Source of the DNA: Stromatinia cepivora
Lineage: Eukaryota > Ascomycota > Leotiomycetes > Helotiales > Sclerotiniaceae
Direction: 5' to 3'
Length of the DNA: 64,000 nucleotides
Assembly: GCA_014898415.1 (NCBI GenBank)
Contig: RCTD01000021.1
Coordinates: 868,001 to 932,000, forward strand
Shown here: positions 11,553 through 22,981 of the stretch, piece after piece
How the letters are laid out: the number at the start of each line of letters is the position of its first letter
Position numbering within the stretch: position 1 is the first letter of the stretch
The notes under the pieces: generated by a model
The model's database searches: none
The model's input: only the letters and a program-made list of their open reading frames with translations
What the model was told of the DNA's origin: nothing
Program-made: the position numbers and the translations under genes

Positions 11553-13599
11553 TGGTCAGCATGAATTCCTTCAATTCTCGAAGGCTATATAAGTGACTTG
11601 GACAATGGAGGACGAGCTTCATTGCCCAGCCCACTTGGCCTTGCAGATTGAATGGCTCGCATACACTAGAGCCCATATCAATGGTTGTCCGCGGTATCTC
11701 ACCTCAGAGCTTCATGCAAAAGTCACCGAACCTGCGTTTGGTATTTTCCATGTGCCTATAGTGAATCGCGCAGACCACACCATTCATTGCTACCAAGTAG
11801 AGCACGGGATAACTACCTACTAGCTGCGGTTTTACTATGGTTGAGCCGTAGAAACTTTCCAAGTTGCGCCGCAATCGTTAGATATTTCTGCAACATCCAT
11901 TGCTTTTCAAATGAACTTTGTGTCTCTCGCACTTATCAAATCAACAAAATTCTATCAAAAACAATATGAGCATCCCAATCACAAGCGCATTCATCACAAA
12001 CCACAATTAGAGCTCATGGGTGGACGCATAACCACGTGTTCATACCGCTGATGATGCGAAGTTGATAGAAAAAAAATACACAAATCCAAACTCCAAGCAG
12101 TGAATGGCGGCACCCAAATGCATTTCTACACCGCCCACTCCCACTCCTTCATAATTTCAAACTTCCTCATCTCTATCATCTCTCATTAATAAAGCTGTGC
12201 CTCTGGCGCAGTGGTTATAGTATACCATTACACCCTCGGTAACCAATCCGTAGGGGGTGAGCAGATGTAACAGAAAAAACCTTCGGGTTTCCTGTCGCCG
12301 GTACACGCCGGCGATAAGGTTTTGCCTTTTGAGGTTATACTTGATTCGTTTTTCTATTATTTCTTATTACTTGTTTTCTTGTCTCTAAATCCCTGCCTGG
12401 ATATAGGAGAGAGAGTAGAAGTGGGTCCGTAGTGATTGGAGGAGAAGCGACGCGGCGTGGATGGTTGTTGCTCATTTGAGTGAATTGGAGGAGAAATCCA
12501 GCTTTGCGGAATTTATCTGCTCTGCTCCTTCAGTCCCAGGTATTTCCTAGGAGGGACATGTAAATGAACCCTGGAAACTTATTCACGTGGGCAGCAGAGA
12601 AGCCAAAGGCCGATGCGTTGAAGTCAACAAATTGCCAATTCAAATGTGGGTTTGATAGTTGGCACTCGAGAAGATGGATGTAAGTTTCCCCTATACTGCC
12701 ACTAGACCTACCTCATATTAATAGCCCTTTGTACAGTTCTTTGGAGGATTTCATGCAGTATTCATCAATAAGATACCGCGGCAGTTAGTTCGATGCTCGA
12801 AAAAGGTTGCTGATGTTGGCATACCATATTTTTTAATATCATTATGTGCTTTCAAATACTCATACCCATATAACATACAAATCACTGAAATTGAATTAAA
12901 ACACTCACAGTGCATTATGGAAATTTTATTGAAAGATTGATCGTTAACGTTCAGTCTGGCCACCTCTTTCGATCAAGCAGAGGTTATGTACCTCTCTGTC
13001 CTCCAAAACTTCGAAATCCAACCTAGGACTAAAGGACGAGGGCCTCTGTTTCTCCTGTGGGAACGTAAAAATTAACTATATGAATGACAGGGCCATCATC
13101 GAAAAGTTTTTAGGGACATAGATTTCTCATAGACATACCCGTGGAAAGCGATTCGCATGCGGCTTTGTCACCAGCAATTCCATCTGGGAGAGACACTAAT
13201 TACACGTGATTTGGGCTCGATAAGAATGCGGAAACTTCTGGGCAATCATCAAAAATATTCCAGGGAGATTTTTCTGTTACTAAAACAATCGGCAAGTCAG
13301 CGCTTTGCAAGCGGTTTCTCTAAATAAACTTTATGGTTTCGGGGGACCATTTCTTTGCTTCCTACAACAGTGGTATGCAATGTGAAACACGTGTTTTCGT
13401 AACAACAATTTACAGATTTTCCAAAAATATAATTTCCTTTGTTCTTGAAGTCTCGAATAAGTCTCGAATACAAGTCGTACAAATTCTCCTCTATTCTGAC
13501 CTATTTCAGTAGCTGTATTATTAACCCGCCTCGCATGAATGTCATCATTCGTGCACTCTCCGTCGATGTGGAGTACATCTAGTAATTCAATTGTTCTCA
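11553..13599. other. Intergenic region with one structured RNA candidate
   Basis: About 2 kb with no protein gene that can be supported. The small ORFs at 11593-11969, 12751-12963 and 13297-13600 show no family signature, and the one at 13331-13600 would begin with TTG. The only structured object seen is the candidate RNA at 12199-12353. Confidence 0.5.
12199..12353 (+). ncRNA. Candidate structured, possibly RNA polymerase III-transcribed RNA (unassigned)
   Basis: A box-A-like TGGCGCAGTGG lies at 12204-12214 and a run of five T at 12349-12353. Between them are consecutive hairpins: TTACA (12228) with TGTAA (12266) enclosing CGG/CCG; ACAG-AAAAAACC-TTCG-GGTTTCCTGT with a UUCG tetraloop (12270-12295); and a 7-bp stem TCGCCGG/CCGGCGA (12295-12314). 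GCCTC at 12199 can pair with GAGGT at 12331 to close the molecule. It is not a tRNA: no acceptor stem and no box B were found. The TGAGCAG internal loop and 5' GGCGCAGTGG recall SRP RNA elements, but no full SRP layout is visible. Function unknown. Confidence 0.4.
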
Positions 13600-15204
13600 A
13601 TGAAAGCGTCGATTGATCAATGGACGGATGGTAAATCTCTCAAGAGATTCCTTGGCTTAGTATTTGGCAAAGGTGCTCGATCGAAGCAAATACCAGAGTC
13701 AACAGCTCAGACTTCACCAATAAGGAACACGATTTCAGTGCCTGAGCCAACGGAGACAGCAATATCATCGACTTCAGCACGTCAGGCTTCGACCAGAGAG
13801 GAGTCCTCCTCGATCTCTACATTTGGAAGCAAACTGTTGAAAAGAATAAGAGCAAGCAGGATCAAATCGGATAGTCCTCTCCAGAGAGAAACCCTATCGC
13901 CATCGAGCGTAGTATTGACCGATGTCACATCAATCTCACCTCCACGAATAAGTCTTAGAAAATGCCATACATGCTCATATGAATCACCAGCATCAATCAT
14001 CGACTCGAAAGAAACACCAAGGCGAGCACCTCTAACAGCAAGGTATCCTGAGATATTCACATACATGGGGCGAAATGGTGTGCCAAATTCCGCTCTGGCT
14101 TTGACCAAAGACATGATTAGAGATTTGAATGAAATATTCCACCTTGAAGGACAAGTCAATGATCATAGAAGGAATATAGATCGAGTAGATGAAGAGTATG
14201 AGTGCGTCATATTGACTTTGAAAGAACTCAACCGGTTACTCCCATCATCAGGTACCACAAAAGAGAGCGACCGAGAGGCTAAATTGGAAGAATTAAAATA
14301 TCTTTCTGACGTTTCCTCGCGCATCCAAGATCAGAAGAAGGAGTTACAAGAAGTCTTGGAACGAGAAGATGGGGAGCTCAGCGAGCAGAGAAAAGTTCTG
14401 TTTAGCATGTTCAGAGATGTATTTGAGGATCGGAATCTTTTGGATATAGTTAGAAAGGATCCCCGACCAAATCAACCCCACGGCACGCCAGCCATACAGC
14501 TCGTGCCTCGACACGAAGAACCTCGTATCCGTACCCGTAGCGAAGAAATTCTAGAACGAGCTGAAAATGAACAACGAGAGGCCGTGGATTACATGAAAGA
14601 AATGGGATATCGATTGCAAGAAGCGCATCAAAAACTCAATAATTGGAAACACTACCACGAAGACGAGCATGCAGATTATGCACGTGCGGTTAAGAATGGA
14701 ACAATGGAACCTGCGAGAAGTTTCTTCGATTTGACTCTATTACAAGAACATCAGGCGGCAATCGAGGGGGTTATTGAAGCGGAGAACAATTATGAAAAGG
14801 CAAGGGGGCAAGTAAGGGAGTTGGAGGTGGTGCTTAGTGATATTTATCAATCAAGTGGATTTGCTAATTATCCAGATGATGGGTATAGAGTATCAATGGA
14901 AGAGGCTATGGCCAGTGATGTGGATAGGGAATTGATTTTGAGTTGGATGGAGAGGAATGATGAAGGGATAGATTTTGAGGATGATGGTGATGAGTGGGAA
15001 GCAATGTCAATTGGATTAGATGATAGTGTTAGTGTGGTTGCTAAAGGGAGGGAAAGAAAAAGAATCGATAGGTGGAAAAAAAGATGTCTGGCAATCGAAA
15101 ATGACTGTACTGGGTTTCCAAAGGCACTGGAGTACAATCCAGAGTCTGAGCCCAGAAAGATGGTTGTTGATGCGGGGGGTAGTTCATTGAGTTCATTGCT
15201 CTAG
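13600..15204 (+). CDS. Hypothetical coiled-coil protein, not recognised
   Basis: Predicted protein of 534 aa, starting at the first ATG of the frame (13600); the open frame begins three codons upstream with TTG. It is not a family I recognise. The first 150 residues are Ser/Thr/Arg-rich and probably disordered. From about residue 170 there are long charged helices (a segment near EEYECVILTLKELNRLL, then KKELQEVLEREDGELSEQ), and from about 310 a second helical segment (RSEEILERAENEQREAVDY), typical of coiled coils. The C-terminal part carries acidic stretches (DFEDDGDEWEA). No signal peptide, membrane segment or catalytic motif was seen. Probably a lineage-specific soluble protein. Confidence 0.8.
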   Translation: MKASIDQWTDGKSLKRFLGLVFGKGARSKQIPESTAQTSPIRNTISVPEPTETAISSTSARQASTREESSSISTFGSKLLKRIRASRIKSDSPLQRETLSPSSVVLTDVTSISPPRISLRKCHTCSYESPASIIDSKETPRRAPLTARYPEIFTYMGRNGVPNSALALTKDMIRDLNEIFHLEGQVNDHRRNIDRVDEEYECVILTLKELNRLLPSSGTTKESDREAKLEELKYLSDVSSRIQDQKKELQEVLEREDGELSEQRKVLFSMFRDVFEDRNLLDIVRKDPRPNQPHGTPAIQLVPRHEEPRIRTRSEEILERAENEQREAVDYMKEMGYRLQEAHQKLNNWKHYHEDEHADYARAVKNGTMEPARSFFDLTLLQEHQAAIEGVIEAENNYEKARGQVRELEVVLSDIYQSSGFANYPDDGYRVSMEEAMASDVDRELILSWMERNDEGIDFEDDGDEWEAMSIGLDDSVSVVAKGRERKRIDRWKKRCLAIENDCTGFPKALEYNPESEPRKMVVDAGGSSLSSLL

Positions 15205-16360
15205 GTAGCATGATCTACTTGCCACTCAACCTTTGGAGCATAGAAAATGACTCCTGTAGATAATGTATCGAAACGGCATTTGCAAGCCATTGTCTGTATT
15301 TCTAGTCATAATAGTTTCTGAGAACTTACTCTTTTTTAATAATTTCTGGTAACACTCAATTCACATTAGCTGCCATATCAAACAAATGTGGATCGAAGCA
15401 CATTTACGGAACAATAAAAAAATAGTTACAAAAAGAAAAATAATTAATTATATTTGAAAGTATCTACTGATGAAAGGAACAGAAGAAACGAACTCACTTA
15501 TTCGGTAGTAGCGATAAGATCGACAAGAGCCACCAAGGAAAGAAATACCAATCTGGGAAAGAGCTTCCAGGGCCGAGAAGTTACAAGATGTATTGGCTAG
15601 GTACTCCGTTCTATTTAATCTTTTCCTAAGAAGACCTCCCAGAATATACAGCTTAAGCAATCAAACTCCGATGACTTGTCCGGTTCGCGGAAATAGTCTG
15701 GACATTTGCTACATTCCGTCAATTTGATATTGTTGCGGATTGCCGCTGGACACTTCCTGGAAATACTATGTATGCACCCGCAGATGTACACGGTTGTTAT
15801 GTGTTGACATACATTGGGAGAGTTTGTTTGAATAATAAGTCAATATTTCGGCGTCTTCCGTTACATACTTTACGAATTTTATTGTTCTTGATCTGTCCAG
15901 GACATGTTCTGAATTAAATCACAACTTCGATGATCAATAGCTGTTACGGGTGTCTTCACCTCCACTCCCCTCTTTCACAGTCCTCTTCTATCCTCGATTA
16001 GCTCTCGCATAAGTAAAAGCATGGAAATTTTAAAGATAAAAGAATGCTACACGGGTCTGAAGGTTAGGCAGGAGAGGAATAACATCGGAGACAATGCGCT
16101 GTAAAGTAGACTCTTCGACATCCCATCTTCGCAGCTGCAGAATGGTCTAATAAATGACTGCTTGAAAATTCAAACTTTTTTTTGTGCATAGACAGACTCG
16201 TTGCGGTGGTTAGCGCGGTTCAGTAAGAGAGATATAAAATGGTGGATATGTATAGTGTAGAGTGTACTTAAATTAACTATTTGTATTCCAGTCAACCGCA
16301 ATAATCTAAATACTACCAACATACCAAGATGGAAAAAACTCGGGAAATCAACGGCAAATT
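15205..16360. other. Intergenic region between two converging genes
   Basis: About 1.15 kb between the 3' ends of the coiled-coil and kinase-like genes. Only short ORFs without family features were seen (for example 15448-15660). No RNA gene or repeat was recognised. Confidence 0.5.
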
Positions 16361-17914
16361 TTACTCAGGTTGAGGAGCCAGATCTTGGCCAGCGAGATGA
16401 ACCTTTTCAAGTCGTAGGAGTTCCTCATAAGCTGGACCTGGCTCAACCCAAGTTCCAGCCTTTAGCCCTGCAGCTCTAATAATCTTATATCTGTCCAAGA
16501 AGGCGTCACATTCATCGTCGTCCACTATTATCACCATACTTCCACGTCTTGCCTCTCTCGCTTCCCAGCTGTAAAATCGATCGGCCGCATCGGCAAATTC
16601 TTCTTCCTTCAACTGTTCCACTCTTCTTCGTTCCTCCTCCTCTCTCATTCTCTTTCTTTCCACTGCTACTGCTTTCTTGTTGGCTTTTCGTGCTTCTTCC
16701 AATTGACCGGGCTGGATTAATTCATTCAGCCTTTCCTGCGAGAATGTATTGTTTGGCGTGATAGCTTTATCTACCATCCAACTAGGCAATGCCTTGTACA
16801 TCCATGTGGCATTCCTTCTCAATTTTGCTGGATCTTCAAGTTCCTTGAGCAATTCTCCAGCTGAAGGTCTTTTTTTATGATCAAGGACTAATGACTTTTG
16901 AATCATAACATTCAAATCCTCACTGTAGTTAAGGTTGATGGGATGTACTCTTCTAGGATCCATAAGTATCACCTGTTGATTTTCCTTCGTGAGATTTGCG
17001 AATGAGCCATTATCCTCCATAATCCATGGTGTCTTGGTGGATGTACTCCTTTTAAGTTTGGTTAGGGAGTACATTATTGATCCCGCACGCCAAACATCAC
17101 TCTTTGCACTTATAAAATTTACTTCTGGAGGCTTGTATTTCGGGTTGGCATCCGGATCGTCTATAATAACACCTTTTCCGATCGGAACAAAAAGTGATTT
17201 CCCAAAATCTCCAAGTCTTACGTCTGGATAAACACCATCCCGCGACTGCATGAAAGGCCACACAAGATACACATTCTCGGCGGCTAAATCGGGATGAAGA
17301 ATGGACGGGCGGTTCAAATGCTTAGGATCGCTCTGGTATTTCGGATGCTCATTGTGAAGAAACGCAAGAGCTTCAATGAGTTGACTATATATTCGCCATA
17401 TGAACTGCTCTGGTGGTATTGTTCCATTCTCCTTGTAGCCCATACGTAACTGTTTAAGATTACCACCATCGCAAAGCCGGAAGAACTGGGCCATCATAAG
17501 CTTATCGCCGTCGCGGTATTGATGAAAAGCTTCAAGGTTTTTGATGTTTTCATGTCCATTCTTAATATACCGAAGATATGTCCTTATCTCATGTTGGCGT
17601 TTGGCATCGTAACTTTCACTTTCGACTTTTGTTGGTGATTTTTCTGTGTCTTCGCTACCTGGAGATAATGGCCGGGACCATGGCCCCTCATCTTGTATGA
17701 CTTGCAGCTTGAGATCATATTGACGGTGTCCTGCTGTGCCTATATCTGTGATTCCGAAATGGAAACTCTTCCCACTACTGCGTAAGTGGGAATCGAATCG
17801 AATTTCCTCAGGGCTCAACCTATGTTGTTTCCTGTGTATGTTATCTCGAATTTTGAAAGTGGGACTGGCACGCTTATAAACAGCAGCCCTTTCTTCAGCT
17901 CCAAACAACACCAT
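16361..17914 (-). CDS. Divergent protein-kinase-like protein
   Basis: 517 aa, single exon, ATG at 17914. The central part has a eukaryotic protein kinase layout: a helix with a candidate C-helix Glu (HEIRTYLRYI), the catalytic loop LHPDLAAENVYL (about residue 203, HPD in place of HRD but with catalytic Asp and Asn kept), GDFGKS (about 230, DFG kept), a PPE activation-segment end, DVWRAGSIMYSL (helix F), and a C-lobe RPSAGELL. No clear glycine-rich loop or VAIK lysine motif was found, so activity is uncertain; it may be a weak kinase or a pseudokinase. The C-terminus (about 405-450) is a strongly charged helix of Arg, Lys and Glu, probably a coiled coil. Substrates cannot be inferred. Confidence 0.8.
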   Translation of the reverse strand: MVLFGAEERAAVYKRASPTFKIRDNIHRKQHRLSPEEIRFDSHLRSSGKSFHFGITDIGTAGHRQYDLKLQVIQDEGPWSRPLSPGSEDTEKSPTKVESESYDAKRQHEIRTYLRYIKNGHENIKNLEAFHQYRDGDKLMMAQFFRLCDGGNLKQLRMGYKENGTIPPEQFIWRIYSQLIEALAFLHNEHPKYQSDPKHLNRPSILHPDLAAENVYLVWPFMQSRDGVYPDVRLGDFGKSLFVPIGKGVIIDDPDANPKYKPPEVNFISAKSDVWRAGSIMYSLTKLKRSTSTKTPWIMEDNGSFANLTKENQQVILMDPRRVHPINLNYSEDLNVMIQKSLVLDHKKRPSAGELLKELEDPAKLRRNATWMYKALPSWMVDKAITPNNTFSQERLNELIQPGQLEEARKANKKAVAVERKRMREEEERRRVEQLKEEEFADAADRFYSWEAREARRGSMVIIVDDDECDAFLDRYKIIRAAGLKAGTWVEPGPAYEELLRLEKVHLAGQDLAPQPE

Positions 17915-18985
17915 GATGTTGTTTGATCCTCATGATACGAACTTTCGAGGTCAGTATTCTACATTCTAAGTTAATGAGTCGTGTGTTGTTGGCTTGGTTT
18001 GGGGACAAAGAGAAATGCTTTGAACGAGTAAAATGTCAGCTGTCAAAGAACTTGGTTTTGACACATCCGGAAGTATCAAAAGATCCTTTGTCCATATGTC
18101 TGACAACCTTGAGACTGTTTCAAATACATACAGTATTGAATGAAGGAAAACTAATATATTAATATAGTTATAATAGTATTAGAACTCATATAGAGTGATC
18201 TTAAAACAAGGGGTGGTAGATAGTAGTGGAAGGCGAACAAAGTTATTATCATCTAAATGAGATAAATCGTAAACAAATGCAGTATTTGAAATAATGAATA
18301 CTACGAAAGTCAATAATGAAGCAAATTAAGAAAGTGATAAAAATGAATATGAGACTAAACTACCGACTTGTATATTTGACCATGTACTAAGGCAATCGTG
18401 TAATAGGTACATTACCATCTAAGCTTTAGCTGAAATCTGTAATCACAAGTCATTTTTTTATATACTACAGCGCGGACTACCACATGATCGAAGTATTTGT
18501 GTAAGACACCTTTTTATTTTCAAACAGAACTATAACTATCATTCGATTTCCTATGAAAAATTTATGGTATAAAAGAGATTTTTAAAAATCTTTTTAGAAC
18601 CTAAAGAATTTATTTAATTCAGGACTTATTTTTTATTTATTTATCAATAATAATTTTTAATTTTAATTAGTATTTTTGAAGGAGAATACTTTTTAATCTA
18701 ATTTAATAGATCTTTTAATATAATCTTTATTTTAATATTAATATATATTTACTTAGATTACTATTTTTATTTAAATAATAATTTAAATATTTTCGAGGAT
18801 TAATAATCTAATCCTTATTAAACTCCAATAGTATTTTTGAAAGAGAGTACTATTTATATAATCCTTATTTTCAATTTATTATATTTACTCAAATTATTAA
18901 TTTATATTTCGATATTTAATATATCTACTGAAATTATTAATTTATATCCCAATCGATACTATCTGGTTGCTACAGCGACATCATA
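17915..18985. other. Intergenic region with a small AT-rich relic
   Basis: The first half has ordinary composition and probably includes the promoter of the kinase-like gene. From about 18490 to 18965 the sequence turns abruptly AT-rich with runs of TTTAAT, like the RIP-altered block further right, and ends beside the GMC stop codon. It is taken as a small degraded repeat; no termini were found. Confidence 0.5.
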
Positions 18986-20157
18986 TCAGATCCCTTTGAT
19001 GATATCCGCAGCTTTCTCCCCCACAGCATAAACCGAAGATTGGATGTTCCCGCGCGGAATCAGAGGGAAAACACTTGCGTCAACCACACGTAAGTTATTG
19101 ATACCGTGAACTATCAGCTTCTCATCCACAACACCTCCCTTTTCTTTTGGTAGCATTGCAGTGGTACCACACGAGTGGTATGCAGTTGTGGTTTGACGAA
19201 GTGTCTCAAGTTCCTGAATGTGACGTGCGAAGATTTCGAGATCAGCAGGATGCGAGAGAAATCGTGGATCAATGTGGGGTCCATCATCAATGTTTGATGA
19301 GGAGATGTGGGTAGATCCACGAGAGAACGGGTGACTTTGGCAACAACCGAGACTAACAAAGTTCTCTGGATGTAGATCTGAGCCTAGGAAGCTCTTCCCT
19401 GCCTCATGTAGATTTACCTGAGCAAGAAACATCAACCAAGCAGCCGAGTATTCTCCTGGACTCTCGATAATTGAACGCACAATTTCGAAATATTCCACAT
19501 CTCGTGACTTTGGGGGATATTTTTCAAATATATCCTTCAACAGTTCCGCCTGTCGTTTGCGGCCTTCCGCGTCAGAGAAATCCAGGATAGGCATAAATGC
19601 GTGAGATTGCACCCCACCGATAGTAAAGGGACCTGCTTTATTCTCGCTATACAGCTTCTGAGCAAATTCTAACGCCTCAGGCTCTTGACGCAACAAAGGA
19701 TCTCCAGTCATAACTCCATCAATGACCTCAAAGCTGAGACCTGTCATCAGATGATCTTGCATGTTTTCTCCTACGCTAGAATTTTTAACGACAACCGGGA
19801 TTCCATGTTTCTTGAGCAATTTTTCATCTCCTATGCCAGATAGTTCGAGCAACTTAGGTGTGTTGAACACTCCGGCGGCCAGAATAACTTCCTTAGTGGC
19901 ATTAAACTTCTTAATATCTCCTTCAACAGAGGCCAGCACACCTGTAGCGATGATCCCACTGCTTGTATTCTCAAACAAAATCTTATGAACTGTAGCTGCA
20001 GTAACCAAGTGAAAGTTTGGTCTCTGAAGAGCCGGTATACCATACGCAGAGGCTGCATAGCTTCGAGTCTTCGTGTTTAAATCGACCGTGGCCGCATTGC
20101 TGTACGCACCGGTCGAGTTTCCCGAGAAAGGGTATGTATGTGTAAGTTCAAAATAGC

Positions 20158-20222
20158 CTTGCCCTCCTAGGAACAAACTCCACTTGTAGATGGTGACCAC
20201 GTACCACCAGTAGTTAATTTAC
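20158..20222 (-). other. GMC intron 2 (65 nt)
   Basis: Donor gtaaat at 20222, acceptor gcaag ending at 20158, phase 1. It joins WIDTFRRLG to YFELTHTYPFSG, as expected from the family. Alternative donors or acceptors in the same frame would give introns of only 38-56 nt. Confidence 0.65.
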
Positions 20223-20559
20223 CCAGGCGACGAAAGGTATCAATCCAGGCCTTGCAAAGTGGATTCTCGATGACTCCAGGAAATGATACCTGAATAGGCC
20301 CAGAGGTTCCGCAGTACTCCTCATTAATCCAGTCAATCCCCAGATGGTCTAGTGTCTCCCGACCAGGTGGTGGCGAGAGAGTATAAAACTTTTTGTAGTA
20401 AGGAGCTAGCGCAGCCCAATCCCAACCATTGTTTCCGAACTTTGCCCATCCATCAATTTCCGCTTGTGCGGGAGCAATGAAGGTTTGGCAGTTGATAGCG
20501 GATGAGCCGCCAAGAAGCTTCCCTTGAGCCTCCTTGATCGATCGACCGCCTAAACCGGG

Positions 20560-20622
20560 CTACATCACACTGTATATCAGCCGTGTACGGGATCTCTAAA
20601 CAACGGCCCCATAATGACTCAC
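20560..20622 (-). other. GMC intron 1 (63 nt)
   Basis: Donor gtgagt after CCCCAG (20622), acceptor tgtag ending at 20560, phase 0. It joins GSIPQ to PGLGGRSIKEAQGK. Confidence 0.8.
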
Positions 20623-20859
20623 CTGGGGAATAGAGCCATAATTCCAATCAACTTCGGTGCCCACTAGGCTCGTTCAGAAGGCGGGAACTTTGACTCGAGG
20701 GTCATCGTCATGGTTGACCCCGGCTTCAAGAACGAGAACATGGAAGTCAGGATCTTCAGTCAACCTGTTTGCAACAACCAAGCCTGAAGTGCCGCCTCCA
20801 ATGACAATGTAATGAGCCGTACTAGTAGGGTGATCTTGGGAGGGGGAGGGGGAAGTCAT

Positions 20860-22981
20860 GATGTGTGAAGAGATTTTGATCCAACACAGGGCGGGCTCTA
20901 TGGAGTATTTGAGCAGTATATGTATGTTCGTAGTGAATCTGAAATGGAAAACCATCTACTAAAAGTATTGAATATATATATAACCTAGTGGGGTTTCAAT
21001 CCCGACATCCAACTGTGTCGGTTGCCTCCTACAGTCACCGGTCCAATCATGAAAGCACGATGGGCCGATAATGCCGTTCACCATGGCTAGATTGGGTTCT
21101 TTTTCGCATTTCTTCCCCTGAATGGGGATTTTTGCATTGGTGCATTTGTATTTGCGACGGCATGCCCGTGCAATATGCCAACATGACACCAACATCAATA
21201 GATCCATAATTCATTGCCACACATTTCCAACACGGCTGCATCGCTGTGCCGCAATTCATACTCCATTCTGAAGCAAGATTTAAAGCAATCAGAACCTCGG
21301 TCCTTGGCCAAAATTGCGCTAACTACATTGAGACCACCTGGGTTCTGAATGTTGGATCATGTTGGATCATGTTGGTTCTATGCAGTTGCGATTACATCTG
21401 TGTGATGCAAGCAGACTTGCCGTTAGTCTAGTTTTCACATCGATCTTCTTTCAGAGTTTTACATTATTTTTTGATTGGATATTTTAAGTGAACTCTTTCA
21501 GAGGGTCTAATCGGCCATTTTCTAAATAATGTATATCAGATCTGTATGAAATTATATTTATATGATAACTTTTTAAAAATTTAATTTATAAAAAATTAAA
21601 TAAATAATTTGAAATCAATTAATTAAGGAAATTTAGAATTTATTTTTAATTTATTTTTAACTATTTTTGATATTAAATTATTAATAATATTTATTTTTAA
21701 TTATAATTTATTATAATTTTTAAATTTTATATCTTTCAATTTTTATTTAAAATAATTGAAAATTTTAATAGATTTTAATTATTATATATTTCAATTTTAA
21801 TATTATTTGATAAGAAATGAAATAATATTTTAATTTTTTAATATTTTATAATAAATTATATAATATATGAAATTTATCTTTTTGAATTTAGATTTAAAAT
21901 CAAAAAAACAATAATTGAATTATAATTATTTAGAATTTCATAAAAATAAATAATGCAAAATATAAATAAATAATATATTTATTTATAATATAATTATTAA
22001 TTATAATATAATATGATTGAACAAGATCAATATATATTCAAAAAAACACAAAAAGCGGATTCAAAATATACAATTTAGGAGTTGGCCGACTAGATTCTCC
22101 TGACGGAGATATTAAAAATCATATGACCGATGCCTCGAGAGTCAGGTACCCGCTAGACTAACTTGCTGTGTGCATATACAGGGAGCCTCCCTAACTGGAC
22201 TCGATTAATAGAGAAATCGATACGATTTGCGGTCGTGTATAATAGATAGCGAACAGTTATACAACTAGATGATGGATCATTATCTGATTATTTGAATTCA
22301 ACAATTGAAAATGTGCTTATTACCACCTGTTTCAAATCAATTATTAGATTTTAGAGTACATAATAAATGTAACGATAAACACTCAGAATAGTAACTTTTT
22401 ACTTTCGATGTTTTAATTATCTATATATAATATAAGTTTTTTTTATGAGTATAATTATAGAAATTGAAGACAATCAGACTACTACTTAAGGTCAGAACTC
22501 TACTAGTACGAATTGCGATTGGCTCCCCCTGCCATGGAGATCACGTGAACCACCTCTTCTAACACATGCGTTACTCGAGGCCGCAAACTGGTCCATGGCT
22601 TTGGGGAAACTAGCCCACGAGTTAGGCGAGGGGCTTAGATCTGGACTGGTTGGTACGAAGGAATTGATGAATGGGGGTAGCATGGGATTAGGGCGGAACA
22701 CAACAAATGAAACGCAGAGCAGGTATGAGATTGGTGATCGCCTGCGATTGTGACATCATTGTATCATACAACTTTGCAAAACACTTTGTGCAAACAATAC
22801 GCCTCGAATGCTGACTTGTGGCCGGTGAGATCACTCGCTAATGTAATTCAGGCCGACCCCACTTTCTTGGCTTTTTGAATGCTCCCTCCCCGGCACGAAA
22901 GTCTCCGGGGTAACGTCTCCAACACGGCTTGATTGACTGTCAGCTTCCTCCAGCAGATATGAGGCATCCTGATTTGAGAGC
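20860..22981. other. Intergenic region with an AT-rich relic and a normal-GC island
   Basis: Normal-composition sequence to about 21440 probably includes the GMC promoter; it contains a short tandem of ATGTTGG/ATC units near 21350. From about 21440 to 22030 the DNA is AT-rich and looks like a RIP-altered repeat. From about 22070 to 22270 it returns to normal GC with no ORF. The rest lies 3' of the DUF7924-like gene. No transposon termini were found. Confidence 0.5.

Larger units (their letters stand above)
18986..20859 (-). pseudogene. GMC oxidoreductase (FAD-dependent alcohol/choline oxidase family) with one in-frame stop
   Basis: Three exons (20859-20623, 20559-20223, 20157-18986) join in frame to 582 codons, a normal length for the family. 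Seen: the FAD-binding [16 protein letters not shown] followed by VLVLEAG in exon 1; the GMC signature GKLLGGSSAIN in exon 2; and in exon 3 AGVFNTPKLLELSGIG, the active-site His in YHSCGTTAM, and PRGNIQSSVYAVGEKAADI. Codon 62 (20674-20676) is TGA where the frame otherwise continues without a break into LVGTEVDWNYGSIPQ, so the gene as written cannot make the full enzyme. A G-to-A change from a Trp codon or C-to-T from an Arg codon would both give TGA, as RIP could. Everything else is intact, so inactivation looks recent, or the base may be a sequence error. The substrate is unknown. Confidence 0.85.

Noticed and set aside
12199..12353. tRNA gene, suggested by the box-A-like TGGCGCAGTGG
   Set aside because: No matching acceptor stem, no T-arm and no GGTTCGANNCC box B follow; the stems seen do not form a cloverleaf.
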